Made by a program: the position numbers and the translations under genes | Notes under the pieces: generated by a model | Seen by the model: the letters and a program-made list of their open reading frames with translations, nothing else | What the model was told of the DNA's origin: nothing | Databases searched by the model: none | Assembly (NCBI GenBank): GCA_025766275.1 | Contig: JAFKAC010000005.1 | Span: 930,001 to 994,000, forward strand | Origin: Lactarius indigo | Lineage: Eukaryota > Basidiomycota > Agaricomycetes > Russulales > Russulaceae | Reading direction: 5' to 3' | DNA: 64,000 nt | Shown: positions 34,700 through 46,496 of the stretch, piece after piece | How the letters are laid out: each line of letters begins with the position of its first letter | Numbering within the stretch: the stretch's first letter is position 1

Positions 34700-36145
34700 A
34701 TGTCTTCACAGCGCGACACCTTTCTCGTCATTGGCGGCAGCGGTTTCCTCGGCCGCCACATAGTTGAGGCTTTGGTCGCACGTGGTGACCCCGTCGCAGT
34801 CTTCGACATCGTCCAGCGCTATCACGACACTCCCTTTTACTCCGGCGACATTAGTGACCAAGCCCAGATTTCTGACGCCCTTCGAAAGGTATCTCGACCC
34901 CCCCGCTTGTTACCCCCCATTTCTCACTTTTCGTTAAGAGCGGCGCGAGCTGTATCATCCACACGGCTTCACCCACTGCCGGTCTCCAAGATCCAGCCCT
35001 CTACTGGAAAGTCAATGTGGACGGTACCAGAGCGGTCATTGCCGCGGCCCAGGAAAACAGAATTCCAAAACTCGTCTACACAAGCTCTGCGGGTGTAGTC
35101 TTTAATGGCCAAGACCTGATTGACGTCGACGAACGCATTCCTCTGCCCGAGAAGCCCCTGGATGCCTACAACGAATCCAAAGCAAAAGCAGAAGAGCTGG
35201 TCATTGCGGCCAACGGAATCGACGGTCTGCTGACCGTCGCACTTCGCCCTGCGGGCATTTTCGGGTGAGTCGCCTCTCCCCGGAAGTCTAGCCGACCCGT
35301 TACAACCTAACATCTCGCCAAAAGTCCAGGGGACCGGCAGGTGGTGCCTGGTTTTGCCAAAGTTCTCAAGGAGGGCCGGTCTCACTTCCAAATCGGTGAT
35401 AACACCAACCTTTTCGACTGGACTTACGTCGGCAATGTTGCCTATGCCCACATCCTTGCTGCCGACAAGCTCGTCCCACAGCCACCGAGCACGCCGGAAC
35501 AAGTCGCAGAAGCCTTTGAGACTGCGCTTCCAACTATCGATCTCACCACGGGCCAACACCGCGTGCCCACCTCTTCCGCGCGTCCATTGGGGCCATACGT
35601 CGAGCGTCCCACTAAGGGCGACGAGATCGCGTCTGCCTTTGAGGGTCGCCACAACCCCGAGCGCCCCGTCGTCCGCTCACGCTTCGACCAGCTCTCCGAC
35701 CCCGCACTCAAGCGCGCAGATACAGATCCTCTACAAGTCGCCGGTCAAGTCTTCTTCATCACCAACGGCGAGCCCATCTACTTCTGGGATTTCCCCCGGC
35801 GACTGTGGCGCATGCTCGCTCCCGATACGTATCCCACACGCGATCCCTTTGTTCTGCCCAAGACCTTCGGCCTCGCGATTGCGACGTTGTCCGAGTGGTG
35901 GGGTTGGTTGTCAGGACGGGAGCCCACCTTCACCCGCTTCCGGGTCACTTTCACCTGCGCGCACCGGTGGCACAACATCGAAAGGGCTCGTCGAGTACTA
36001 GGTTACGAACCTCAAGTTGGCCTCGAGGAGGGTATGCGAAGAGCGGTCGAGGTACGCGCTTTCCTTTAACTACTCCACTCGAGTTTCACTTACCGATGTA
36101 CGGTACTAGTGGTGGAAAGCCGAGGAAGCCAAGTCAGCATCATAA
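34700..36145 (+). CDS. ERG26: Sterol-4-alpha-carboxylate 3-dehydrogenase (decarboxylating)
   Basis: NAD(P)-dependent 3-beta-HSD family enzyme that removes the oxidised C4 methyl during ergosterol synthesis at the ER. Exons 34700-34888, 34939-35264, 35325-36051 and 36110-36145, 1278 nt, 425 residues, uninterrupted. The Rossmann motif is IGGSGFLGRHIVEAL near residue 10. The active-site Y-x3-K is in YNESKAKAE, preceded by VYTSSAGVVFNG. NTNLFDWTYVGNVAYAHILA and VFFITNGEPIYFWDF are typical of ERG26, and the protein ends VEWWKAEEAKSASS. A segment of about 60 residues around LTTGQHRVPTSSARPLGPYV is longer than in yeast, as in other basidiomycetes. Shares a 147-bp divergent promoter with the Borealin gene. 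Confidence 0.93.
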
Positions 36146-37277
36146 ATATTTGAAAATATACCCACCTCTCATATCTGGTCTTGTCACTATGTTTCTAATA
36201 CGCGCCTAACACTACATATAATTGTCTCACGCTTGCACTTATACGATTGAGCCGCTCGCGACGGTGGTGCAAGAATCTCTGGCAGACAGTGAGCTCTTTG
36301 ATGGTTTGACGACTTGGTTAGAAACGTCGACCCTATCATCGTCACAAAATTTCCTGAGAACATTATAATTGACCCGGCTTGTAATAACATTTTATATTCT
36401 TATGATTCCTTAGAATAGGCATTCGTGACTATAAGATACCATTCCCTGTGTGAGGTTTCGCGGCGCCTGACTGGGACATCATAGACCGGTGACCGTCTGG
36501 ACTACGAGGTGCCGGCTGCGCCTAGGACAGAAAACCGAGCTGGTTACGAGTCTAGGGACATCACAGGCAAATCGAACAGGGGACAAGTGTCGACGATGTA
36601 TCCTCCTAGGCTACACAACACCTCCGACGCACTAACAGGACTATATCAGTACATCCCTTTGTCCGCGAATTGGCCTGTGATCGGCTCGGTCAACACGGCC
36701 AGGGGCTGGGTGAACAGTGAACGGGGCTGTGCATTGTGCATTGTGCAGGATGGACGAACACGTTTGAAGCTCCGAGTCTTACCACATCCGCTTGGACACT
36801 TTGTCCGACGCGCCTGGACATTTTGTTCCGCACTGACACCGACACCGACCCCATCCACTTGAATGCTGAATGAATGCCCATGTTGGGCCTATTACTTTTA
36901 AAGGTACAAACAACTCTTATTATTGTGAAAGGCACTTGCTTGCTCTATGGGGATTTCTCCAGTAGTTCGTCCTTCACTTCATGGAATCCAAGATCTTGTG
37001 TGCGTGAAGGCCAGGAGGCGGACGCGCTTTGACTACAGCTGGGCCAAAGCGACTACAGCATTGTCAAAGCGAGAAGGGCGAAGCCCGAAATGACGCCGGC
37101 ATGGGCGCGCGAAAGCCACGTGTGGTCAGAGCTGTGGTCGACCTCGCTAAAGTGTAAGCGAAACCTCTGTGGAACCTCCGGAACTTGTTTAAAAGCCCCC
37201 TCTCCGCATTTTCTTTCGAAATATCTGCCCGTTCACACAACCCACCATCTTCGCACCAGACACCCTCACACACCACA
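36146..37277. other. Intergenic, no gene recognised
   Basis: Short frames only. A gactacag-type motif is repeated near 37030-37065. Contains the promoter of the zinc-finger-like gene, with a C/A-rich leader before ATG 37278. Confidence 0.4.
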
Positions 37278-39218
37278 ATGAACTATCCCCACACAGCCGC
37301 TACTGATCCCTACGCTTTTTCGCTCTGGCCGGACGCCGCGGCTTCTAGTGAGGAGACGATGGCGTGGGCTCAGGCCACCGGGTATGCCCAGCCAGGGCTC
37401 ACCATTGACAACTTTTCTTTCGATGATCTGGGTGCCACCGTTGCATGGGGACAAAGTGCTACGCTCTTCGATGGGGCATTCGGGCTTCAAAACATTTCTG
37501 TGAGTACACCTGCCCCCGGGATGTGAGTAGAACCTACATTCCTCATAGGATACCGACTGGACCTCCGGTGGTACGGCCCCAGCAGAGGACATGCTTGGTC
37601 TTGGAGTCTCGCTCGCGGATGCCGCGGCGGCAGATACCATGGCGTTCGCGCCGGCCCCCACCCTTCCCTCACCCACTGACCCCACCGACGGCATAGACGT
37701 ATTCCCGCAAGACTTGTTCTTCACCCAATCTGTGAGCGCGCAATGGCTAGTTGTATAATGACCCAATTTCTCATCTTGTTACGCGACAGGACTTTTTCGA
37801 CTCACTTTCGGGTACTCCCTGTAGGTCTCCACCTCCCGCTTGCGACTCATTTGTGCTCACCCAGTCCAAAGCTCCCACAGACGGGAGCTCGGCTCCATCC
37901 CCTGAGAGCGATGGTACTGGGGATGGATTTCTTCCATTCCCTACCTTTGAGGGGGCAGCCTCATACTTCGTAAGTCCGGGTGCATCAATTCAGCGGGCTC
38001 CACTCACCATGCGCTATGGATTCAGCCCCCGGGCCCCTCGTTGACGCAACTTGACATCGCCGGGGAGTTACAGCCCGATCAATTCACTTACGCACCCCCA
38101 TTATGGTTCATGGGGGACGGTAATCTTTCTGCGCAACTCCCACCAAATTACCTCGCGAGTCTTGCCCTTGTGAATATGAATGGCAATATGTCGTGCGTAC
38201 CTTCACACTCAATACGTGGCGATCCCCCATAGATATACTCAGGTATCCAACGCAATCGGATTATATCCGAGCCTACGACCATATCACGACGCCTACCGAA
38301 GCGTTGACCACGATGGTCACCGGTGGGGCGGTGTCATCGTCCTCCCTTGGAAAACGGAGTCGAAGGTACGAAACCTACATCTATGATCACCACAGGCTAA
38401 CGACGAGGACAGTGAGGATGAAGAACCTGGCCCGCAGCAGAGGGCCAGGCGGAACGCAATCGGGGTCCCAGGGGGAACGGGGTCCACCAAACGGACTCGT
38501 CGTTCCCCTGCCACGAGGACCCGACAAAATATCAACGGTAAATCCAAGGCGGCGGGACGCGGAGCGGAGAGGCTCGCGTCCACGATAGCGCGGGGAGTTT
38601 ACCATCGATTCTTGCCGGGACTTAGTGTTCCGCAGGGGTCGGTGGAAGCCCTTGAGCAAGGACAACCGTCTTGGATCGAGGAGAGAGATGTGGAAACGCG
38701 GCACGATATGGGAAGCTTGCCGCAGCAGCAAATCGTATTACAAAGCGCGGAGAATGCCGAAGTCAGGAGTCTCCACAAGATCCCAGGAAACTTGTCGGAG
38801 AGGGAGCGGTTGATGCTCGACATGACCCAGGCCGACGAGGAGCGCGGGGCGGTCAGGATGATCAAGTGCAAGTTGTGCTCTAAGTCGCCACTCAAGTCGT
38901 GGGAGATATATAAGCGTCACTGCAAATCGTGCGAAAAGCATCCTTCCAAACCCAGGTTCTGCCCCAAGTGCGGTGACTATTTCGGACGTCCAGACTCGGG
39001 AGTTCGCCACCGCAAGGACAAGAAGTATCAAAAGGTGTGCCTCGAGACGTCGCAAGTACGAAGCCAGCGAGAAGAAGCAGAAGGTCGAACGGCTCCTCAA
39101 GGAATTCGAAGCGAGGCTGCTGCACTGCCTGAAGAATGGAGAAGAGATTGGACCCCGTTTCTCAGACATCGTGAATAAGAAGCTCACGAGTACCTCGAAG
39201 AAGGTATCCAGACGGTAG
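37278..39218 (+). CDS. Cys/His zinc-finger-like protein with acidic N-terminus (frame interrupted once)
   Basis: Probable nuclear protein. The first exons (37278-37499 and following) encode an acidic, Ser/Pro-rich region (MNYPHTAATDPYAFSLWPDA, EDMLGLGVSLADAAAAD, DVFPQDLFFTQSDFFDSL) that resembles an activation region. A basic segment (QQRARRNAIG, TKRTRRSPATRTRQNING) is followed by a Cys/His-rich module with KCKLCSKS, YKRHCKSCEKH, RFCPKCGDYFGR and GVRHRKDKKY, arranged as two C-x2-C...H units like basidiomycete C2H2 proteins. An extra base at 39030-39035 shifts the frame; the conserved tail then reads KKQKVERLLKEFEARLLHCL and NKKLTSTSKKVSRR, ending at 39218. The literal frame ends instead with FLRHRE. 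Introns of 30-60 bp. No named orthologue; target unknown. Confidence 0.7.
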
Positions 39219-40733
39219 GAGAACCAGTCAAAAGGCGACCAATGGGCTGTTGGACTGTGTTAGCGATGCCCTATGTATACCTTTTTCTTTTTTTTCTTCC
39301 TCTCGCCAACCTACGTGCATGCTTGTAGTGCGGCGACACGGACGATGTTGTTTTATCACTTAGTTACGCCTTCTTTCTGTTTTCTGCCCGGTATTGTCTC
39401 GTACTATATTCTGCACCGTCAATGTTCTCGGATCGGCTTCGGACTAGACTAGACTAGTGATTACATACCATATTTGACCTTTGTCTCCGCTGTGAGAGAT
39501 GAAACGAATGAACAGATGACGATGTAGCCATTGTATATTTGGCGAGCCACAAACACTTGGTAACGACCCCTTCACCTACAAATGCGAGACGTTTGGGTGA
39601 GCATGCGTTATGAGCAGATGGAGGCCTGCATCAGCTGCATCGATTGTAGCCCAGTACCAGCCTTCTGCCACTGTTGTATTTTGTTATAACCCACACCAGT
39701 ACCGGAACACCGATAATCCTCCATACTGACCCACTGTCTGCACCACACATAGACCGAGAAAAAAATGTGAAAAAAAACGTTCACAAGCCATCCGGAGTAC
39801 GAGTCTGGATCGATTGGAAGTACATGGGCACAGACACAGAGGAGGCTGTCATCACCAGGCGGGGTCCATCATCGACCTGGACCTGTACTGTGGAGTGTTG
39901 TATAGATCATCAGCTGAGCACGCGTTCACGTTCACGCGATCGATTACAGCAGACATGTAAAAATTTCGATGCGCACCGCAAAACGGCGCTTATTCACCCC
40001 CATTTACGTTTTTCCCAGCGTCTCACCACAATACGTACCGCTGGTCGCCTCAGATTTTTCCGATCCCCCCAGCGCCACTTCTAGACATCGGATTCAAATT
40101 CCCCATCTCTGACATCAGGTCGATGATCCTCTCTGTTGGAGCTGGGAATGGAACCAAAGTCCTCTGAATCGAGGAACTGCGGTGCGTATGAGCTAGCGAC
40201 GTCGCCTGGTCGGCCATGGAAGCTCAGAGGGCTGCCGCCATTGTTGTAAGAAAATTTGCATGCGCCCGAAGAGACCGGGAGTGTGTCGTAACTCGCTTGG
40301 CAGTAACCAATGTAAGAAGCACCCCGACTACAGCGAAGATTACTTCTGCAGGACGGCATCGGGCTAGTCGCAGCTATCTAATTCCACAGGAAATTGGTGC
40401 CTATCGAGATCTTGTTTCGTCAAGGTTCTTGTATTCTGTACTCTGTGTCGGGGGTTGAAATAAAATTGGAGGTGAAAGGGTCACAGTTGCACGTTGTGTT
40501 CTAGACATGGCATTGTATAGTCAAGCGAGGTTGATCACCAGTGCGTAAGGAGTTCAGGGGGGGTAACATTCATTGGCCTTTCACCACCCTCGTCGCTCGC
40601 TCTCGTGATCCTTACGGAACGTTGCGGGTGCGGGGCGGTATGCAACAGACGCTTAAACCCTCAACAGTTACACGCCATCTCAGAACGATCTCGCCATACG
40701 CATAAAGACCACACCTCGGTAGCGGGCCTCGCC
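39219..40733. other. Intergenic; possible minus-strand membrane protein remnant
   Basis: At about 40350-40290 a minus-strand frame after an acceptor-like ctgcag reads VIFAVVGVLLTLVTAKRV, a plausible membrane span. A different frame downstream (SYAPQFLDSEDFGS, stop at 40081) reads like an acidic tail. The two frames do not join with the splice sites I see. Left unannotated as a gene. Confidence 0.25.
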
Positions 40734-41998
40734 TCACTCTTCGTTGCCATCGTCCGAATCATCATCAACAGCCGTGCCACGCCGCACCTGATCCATCCAC
40801 GCCGCTGCAAATTCCTCCACGTTCCGCCCATGGCTCAGCGTCAGCGCCTCGAGAGGGACCATGTTGTGCTGGTGCTCCGGCGCGTTGCGCGTTGCGGTCG
40901 GGTGTCCCCGCGAGTCGATCACGCGCAGTACCGGTGCTGGAGGGGTCGTGGCGGCGGCGGAAGAAAGAACAGCGAGCTCGGCATATGTGAACAGTAGCGC
41001 GTCGGTCCGCGGAGCGTACGGGTTGAAGTCTATGATGTGGAAACGCGTGAGGTCGCGCGTGAGGAGCACGTCGAACGTGTCTGCGGACGGAATGAATTAC
41101 GTGAACGAGTAAGTGCATCAGGGGCTCTGCGCACAGGATGCAGGGCCGGTCCACTTTGGCTGAACTTGCGCGGCCCAATGCGCGACGAAGGACGAGACGA
41201 TCTTGCGCTGCGTCTCTGGCTCATCCAGGAACTCGTAGTAGTTCGTGTCGCGCTGCGAGATGCCTTGTAGAGAGGTGCACTGGGTCAGGAAATACAGGCG
41301 TAGAAAAGCAACACACCGACGAGCACACCGTCGCGCACGAAAAGCGCGCATTTCACGACTCGGATCTATAGCGAACCACTTGCGCAAGACGAGCTCGAGC
41401 CGATACCCCTCTGGCATGGCTGCACCGTCGACGCATCCCTCGAAGACAGAGTCGGCGTCAAGGTCATGCGTGATAAAGTCGGATGACTTGAGCAGTAGGT
41501 ACACGTCGGCCGGGGACGTGCACTTCAGGGGGGAAGACGAGGGCAAGAGCCAGGCCGCGTCCTGCATTCAAGTTATAGAAAGGGGAGGGGAATGATTGCT
41601 TGCCCCGGACGCGCCTTTGGTGAAGAAAAGTTTAGCTTCGGAAACACGGCACCGTACTCATCGATAACTGTTCGAACTCGGGTGTCCAGCTCCGGAAATG
41701 CGTACTGCGTTGAGGGGCTGGTGGCTTCGTCGTCGCTGTGTTGGTCGTGGTCCTCCAAAGTGCTCCTTGGCGGTCTGGAAAACCACTGTGCATAAAGTTC
41801 GACATCACGGCAGAGTTGCACGTACACGTCTTCAGACCCTATTGGGACGAAAATACCATCTGCCTCAAGATACGACCGGAAGTCGTCATCAAGCGGCACC
41901 ACGGTCGATCTTATGGACAATGAAGAGTAAATGGGGTACCAGTTCGAAAATTGGAAAGCGATCACATCCTCTCGAGTCAGAGTTGGCCAACTAGTCAT
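40734..41998 (-). CDS. CDC123: Translation initiation factor eIF2 assembly protein Cdc123 (frame interrupted once)
   Basis: ATP-grasp-like protein that binds eIF2-gamma and promotes assembly of the eIF2 complex in the cytosol. Exons 41998-41615, 41561-41317, 41263-41135 and 41080-40734. Family blocks: LTREDVIAFQFSNWYPIYSS, PKLNFSSPKDAAWLLP, KCTSPADVYLLLKSSDFITH, LVLRKWFAIDPSREMRAF, GISQRDTNYYEFL, TFDVLLTRDLTRFHIIDFNP and an acidic C-terminus. The first intron starts with GC (AAG then gcgcgt), a GC-AG intron. The sum of 1105 nt is one base over: the plus-strand AAAA at 41340-41343 has one base too many before FVRDGVLVG. Otherwise normal length. Confidence 0.9.
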
Positions 41999-42126
41999 GA
42001 TTAGAGAAGATTATTTTTATGTAATGCCACCTTGCCTCTCTATCTGACCAAAGGGTTCTCTAATTACCGTACCTTCTATGAGCCCTGCTCACTCTCTGTA
42101 CCCCCAAAAATGATTGACATAGACCA

Positions 42127-43851
42127 TTACTTCTCAAGTTCGACACCAGAGTCGCTTGCGGCATCTCCGGAGATGATGGGTCGTGAAGCGGCCAAGCCTT
42201 TAGCATTTTTGTAGAACAAAATGTTGCCCTCGTCCTTCGACAAACTTGCACTCCTGGAAGACGCGGTAAACCTCTGCCCAACCGCCGGGGCGGCCCTCAA
42301 GCTGGATGCCGGATGCAGCAAGACGCTTTTTCAGGGCAGCGGACGCCTCCCAGCTATGTGCGACTCGTCAACCCATTGTGAAGAACTGTGAGGAGAACAC
42401 TCACGCGTTGTAATGAGGAATTTTGCTCGAAACATGGTGAGCAACATGGGTCTCCGAGATTCCATGCGTTGTGGTTGCTCCAATCCAGCCCATGAACGAG
42501 CCGAGGTCCCCAAGCAGGTTGCGGTCAAGCGTCGCGAGCGCACCACGAGGGAAGGTGAACTCCTCAGAGCGGTAGTGTGGCAACAATGGATCGGTGTGTT
42601 GCAAGAAGGTGATAAGGACAAGCCAGTGGTTCACCCTATTCAGAAGATCCACAGTTCAAATGAGAACGAAGATCAGGGAATGGAAACCTACCAAAGATAA
42701 GGCACAAGATACACGCGAAGCACTTGCGAGAAACCCGACTGATACGTCCAAGCGACAAGGGTCCCGAGCCAAAGAAGGATACCAATGTCTGAAAGAATGA
42801 CCTGCCCAAACTGGTGCGGCGCGAACATCACGGCCCCAGGACTGAAGTCTGAAACCGACTGTCATTATTCATGTGATTAGATGGTAATCATTCCACGAAC
42901 GGTTGGTACCCTTAGGGTAGCGCTTCTGGCCGCCGGCATTGCGAATCAAATACATGGGCCAACCAAAGAGCTGGAGCAGGTGTTTATCACGGGTCTACCT
43001 GGACAAACTTAGTGACTTACCAGATAACCACCAGCACCCAAAATAGTCCCAATAGGTGAGTCGTCAACGGCCTCCCGTAGCTCCTTCAGGACCCCTGCCT
43101 TAATGCTAGTGCCCAAAAGGTTCTCGCCATCAGGATTGAGGGGAGGAAGACCAAATTGGGAGCGAGTGCGGGGTACGTAAACCTGATCTTGGGTCATGTG
43201 CCCCGTGGATGCATGATGCTTCGCATGTGTTATACGCCAAGAGTGGTATGGAACCCCAAGACTGACAGAGAGAATGTTCATTTAGCGTCTGATTGTTATA
43301 ATGATTTAAAATAAAATAAAATAAACTGACCCAGAATGAAGAACCCAGCCAACGAGATTGTTAATGAACTTGGACTCGGAAAACGCTTGGTGGCCGCATT
43401 CATGAGCGATGACCCAGAGGCCAGTCGCGACCAGACCAGTAGCTAACCCATAGAGGGACCAGAGCGTAAAGTGGGCAAACGAATAGAGGATAGGTGCAGG
43501 AAGAGAAATGTGCTCCGGCGTGAGCAAAGGCTCGATGTATGTCGTGGTCTTGTAGAAGACACCGATGAGGAAAAAGTCCCAGACACTGTCACAGGGTCAG
43601 ACGCGGTCATGTGCGCAGTGCGCGGTGGAATGCTTACACGTAGAGCCCAGAGCGGATTGCCGATCGCTGGTAGCAGTGAGCTCTAAAGGAATGCGGCCAC
43701 AAAGAAAGCCAAGGTCAGTGGGAGACCACTTTCGAAAGAAAGAAGCCACTGACGGGATAGCGGCCAAGAGGTCCTTGATGGTGAGGTCGGGGATGACAAC
43801 CTCGTTCTGTGCTACGACGCTCATGACGCCATCCTTGGTGACGGTTTTCAT
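42127..43851 (-). CDS. Delta-12 fatty acid desaturase (frame interrupted once)
   Basis: ER membrane di-iron enzyme that turns oleate into linoleate in phospholipids. Eight exons: 43851-43754, 43682-43638, 43585-43331, 43261-43021, 42970-42910, 42848-42692, 42635-42405 and 42353-42127. The three histidine boxes are present: HECGH, HAKHH and HVAHH, with the canonical IPAHC-type start of the domain and membrane spans around WDFFLIGVFY and WSLYGLATGLVATGLW. The sum of 1315 nt is one base over; an extra base at 42234-42235 breaks the C-terminal part after ECKFVE, after which EGNILFYKNAKG continues to the stop. Length and boxes fit FAD2 of basidiomycetes. Regulation by temperature is usual in the family but not visible here. 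Confidence 0.9.
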
Positions 43852-44497
43852 GATGAAGAGAAAAGTGGGGGTCTGAGAAAGAGTGCGGACTGTTGGCTGG
43901 CACCCTTATGAAGAGGAGAGAGACAAAAAAAAAATGGGGCAACTTTGAACGTGTTTCAATTTATGTCATTGTCATCGGAAATTCCCGCCTCAGATAGATT
44001 AAAACGATCGCTACGTATGCACGGTCTCCCCTTCCAAATCCGTAACGTCACAGAGCAAACAATCAAATAACAGTGGAATCTGTTGACCAAGAAATCCTTT
44101 CACAACGGCACAGTACGTGGTTGGAACTGACGGAACCACCCTCGCATCCGCGGTAGAAAGATCCACAGAAGCGCTTACCGACGGTAGACGGTCTTGTTGA
44201 CTTCGAGGGCACCTATCGTCTTACTCGACTTTGTCATTTACCAGTCTAGACTGAAAGTAGAAGACCGTGGTACCGAAGAAAGCGCAAAGCCTGTCACTCA
44301 CAGAGACGATCAAAGACGACAACGCCAAGGAGAAAGGCGATAAAAAATCCGTAATGCGTGTAATATATTTTTATTTTTAGGAAAACTGATATAGTGACTA
44401 GGTCGCCTGTTCTTCCTGATGTGCTGATGCGAACCTCGGAGGCTCGAAAACGAGGGGAAATGTGTTTTACACCAGGAGTTGGGTATAACATGATCCA
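43852..44497. other. Intergenic upstream of the desaturase
   Basis: Contains the desaturase promoter and the 3' end of the CK1-like gene. No coding frame recognised; an A9 run lies at 43926-43934. Confidence 0.4.
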
Positions 44498-46367
44498 TTA
44501 CACGCGAACGACCAGTAATCTGTCCGCCACAATCTCGAGGAACGCCACCCCGTCCTTGGTCAGCTTCCGCCCCGACGTCCTATCAATCAGTGCTCCGAAT
44601 TCGGCCACCAACCCCGCAACAGTCTTATTGTCCTGCGCCTTCTCTAGCGACACGCACAGACCGTTTAGCCGACTACGGCGTTCGTGAGGGGCTTCCTCCG
44701 CGGCCACGGCGGACTCCTGATCTCGTTGCGACCGCGACGATCGTGTCTTGCTCGAGCGTAGCGGGACGATGAACACCGACGGGTCTGCGAGCTGTTTGTG
44801 CAACGCGTCGAGGAACGCAAAGCCTTCCCGCGTCAGCGTCCGCGAGTTGGAGTTCCGCAAGACTTTCACAAAGTCTTCTGTGAGACGCGCCAGCACGCGA
44901 TTGTCCGCCGCCTGCCCCGCCGCCTGCGTTAGTTTGGTGATGCGTGCAGCCTTGTTGTGCCGGTGTACGGCCCCATACTCTCCCGATGACTCGCCGTCCG
45001 AGATAACGACGACCTCAGCCTGTCCGGGCTTTTTGAGCAATAAATCTCCGTTGCCACCCCCACCCTGCACATTCTTTCTGTCACCGAGTACTGGTCGACC
45101 AATATTATCCCCTTTTATGTGTAGTTGAGCCAGGCCTTGTAATAATCCCGTCAGCTGTGCTTCTGCTAGTTTCAGCTGCGCTTCTGCTCGCTGATTGAGG
45201 TGGGACCGGGACTTTGACGGTTGCTACTCATCGGCGTCAGATTTCCCGATGTTCATCAGAGTGCCAGAATGAGCTTACCGCCAAAGGCACCGGCGGAGGA
45301 GGCCAGATAAATCGGTCGATGTCCTTATACCCGAGATCCTTCGCGAGGTCGCGGAAGCGTTCCCGCCAGTATGCGTAGTCCGGTTTTTGCGCGAAACTGA
45401 GGACTGCGGCAGTACCGCAAAAACTCCTCGAACTCTTCGGGGAGGCCGCGTGCCAGGTCTTCGGGCAACGCCGCGCGCTTCTCGCGCTTGAGACGATCGT
45501 GTGCAACCTCGTCGCGAGGCACGCCGTTCCGAGTCCATGATAGGCCACCCGGGGTCAGTATGTGAATCAGTAGAAGTGCAGCAGATTCGAGGTCGTCTCG
45601 TCTTGAGCATGCTAATGCGCGTTCATCGACCTGGGTAAGCCAGGATAACACACCCAGGAAGAGCGCGCACTTTTGCCCCGGCAATGAACGTTCACGCTCG
45701 AGAAATAATAGTTCCCGACGAAACTCCTCTCGGCGCGGTTGGCGATGTGCTTCTGCTTGCTGTCGAGGTACCGCTTCGCAAAGCCAAAATCAATCATGTA
45801 TATCGTCTCGTGTTTGGGCTCGCGACCGATGACGCAGTTCCCTAGTTGAATGTCTCGATGCAACACGCCGCGCGAGTGCATAAATTCCAGGCGCGAGATC
45901 TGCATATCACCCGATCGTGGCTCAAAAGGCGCAAACCTGGAGCGAAAGGAAGGGGCATACCAGTTGAATAGCGAAAGAGCAAGCACTTCTTAGATCCATC
46001 ATATTCTTCCCAGATTTCCTGTACAGTCTGTCGAGACTGCTCCCTAACAAGTCCATCGCGAGGAAGTCCCAGCGTCCCCAAATGCCGGACGCCCATAGGG
46101 TGGGTATACCCGCACCTCCCTGCAGCATTGGATATACGACACGCTCATGCGAATTTGAAGGATATGATGCGTCGAGGGACTGGACTTTGAGTGCAATGAC
46201 TTGTCCTGTATGAATGTGCGTTGCGCGAAATGTCGAGCCTACGACCCACAAGTAGGTGAGCTGTCTACTGGGAAAAGCTATCTGTGGGGCGCACCCGAGA
46301 CACCTGAGCCAAGGGCCTGCCCAAGGAGATAGTTTCCGATCTGTGGGGGAAAGGACATGTTCGACAT
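44498..46367 (-). CDS. CK1-like protein kinase with duplicated C-terminal repeat (frame interrupted once)
   Basis: Casein-kinase-1 type domain in the first two thirds, uncharacterised repeats in the last third. Exons 46367-46295, 46238-45961, 45899-45671, 45611-45279 and 45211-44498. Kinase motifs: YLLGQALGSGVSG (Gly loop, partly changed), VIALKVQ (VAIK lysine), FMHSRGVLHRDIQLGN (catalytic loop with Gln where CK1 has Lys), MIDFGFAKRYLD (DFG), then the CK1 blocks ERSFVGNYYFSSVNVH and RRDDLESAALLLIHIL. After VPLA a coiled-coil-like stretch leads to two related units of about 57 residues, one around ADNRVLARLTEDFVKVL and one around QDNKTVAGLVAEFGAL. The exon sum is one base over, at 45401-45402. 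The HRDIQ change could mean weak or absent catalysis, or a lineage rule. PDC lies 129 bp upstream on the same strand. Confidence 0.82.
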
Positions 46368-46496
46368 CGTGTTCGACCCACGAGGATGTCTAAATCGAGA
46401 AGGAACGCGTCCAAAACGCGTGGACGCGTGTGAAATGAGCTGGCACGTGACTGTATTCGTCAATCGATTTACTACTATCTGTACAATAGTCCACAA

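Noticed and set aside
35354..36001. 215-codon plus-strand frame inside ERG26
   Set aside because: A Ser/Pro/Arg-rich alternative frame of the ERG26 exon; the real frame is unambiguous.
37266..37766. 166-codon minus-strand frame
   Set aside because: Opposite the first exons of the zinc-finger-like gene, with no family match or splice support.
43021..43585. Apparent missing base in the desaturase at the exon 3/4 junction
   Set aside because: Re-reading the donor at 43330 gives phase 2 and a normal HSGLGVPYHSW junction, so no deletion is needed.
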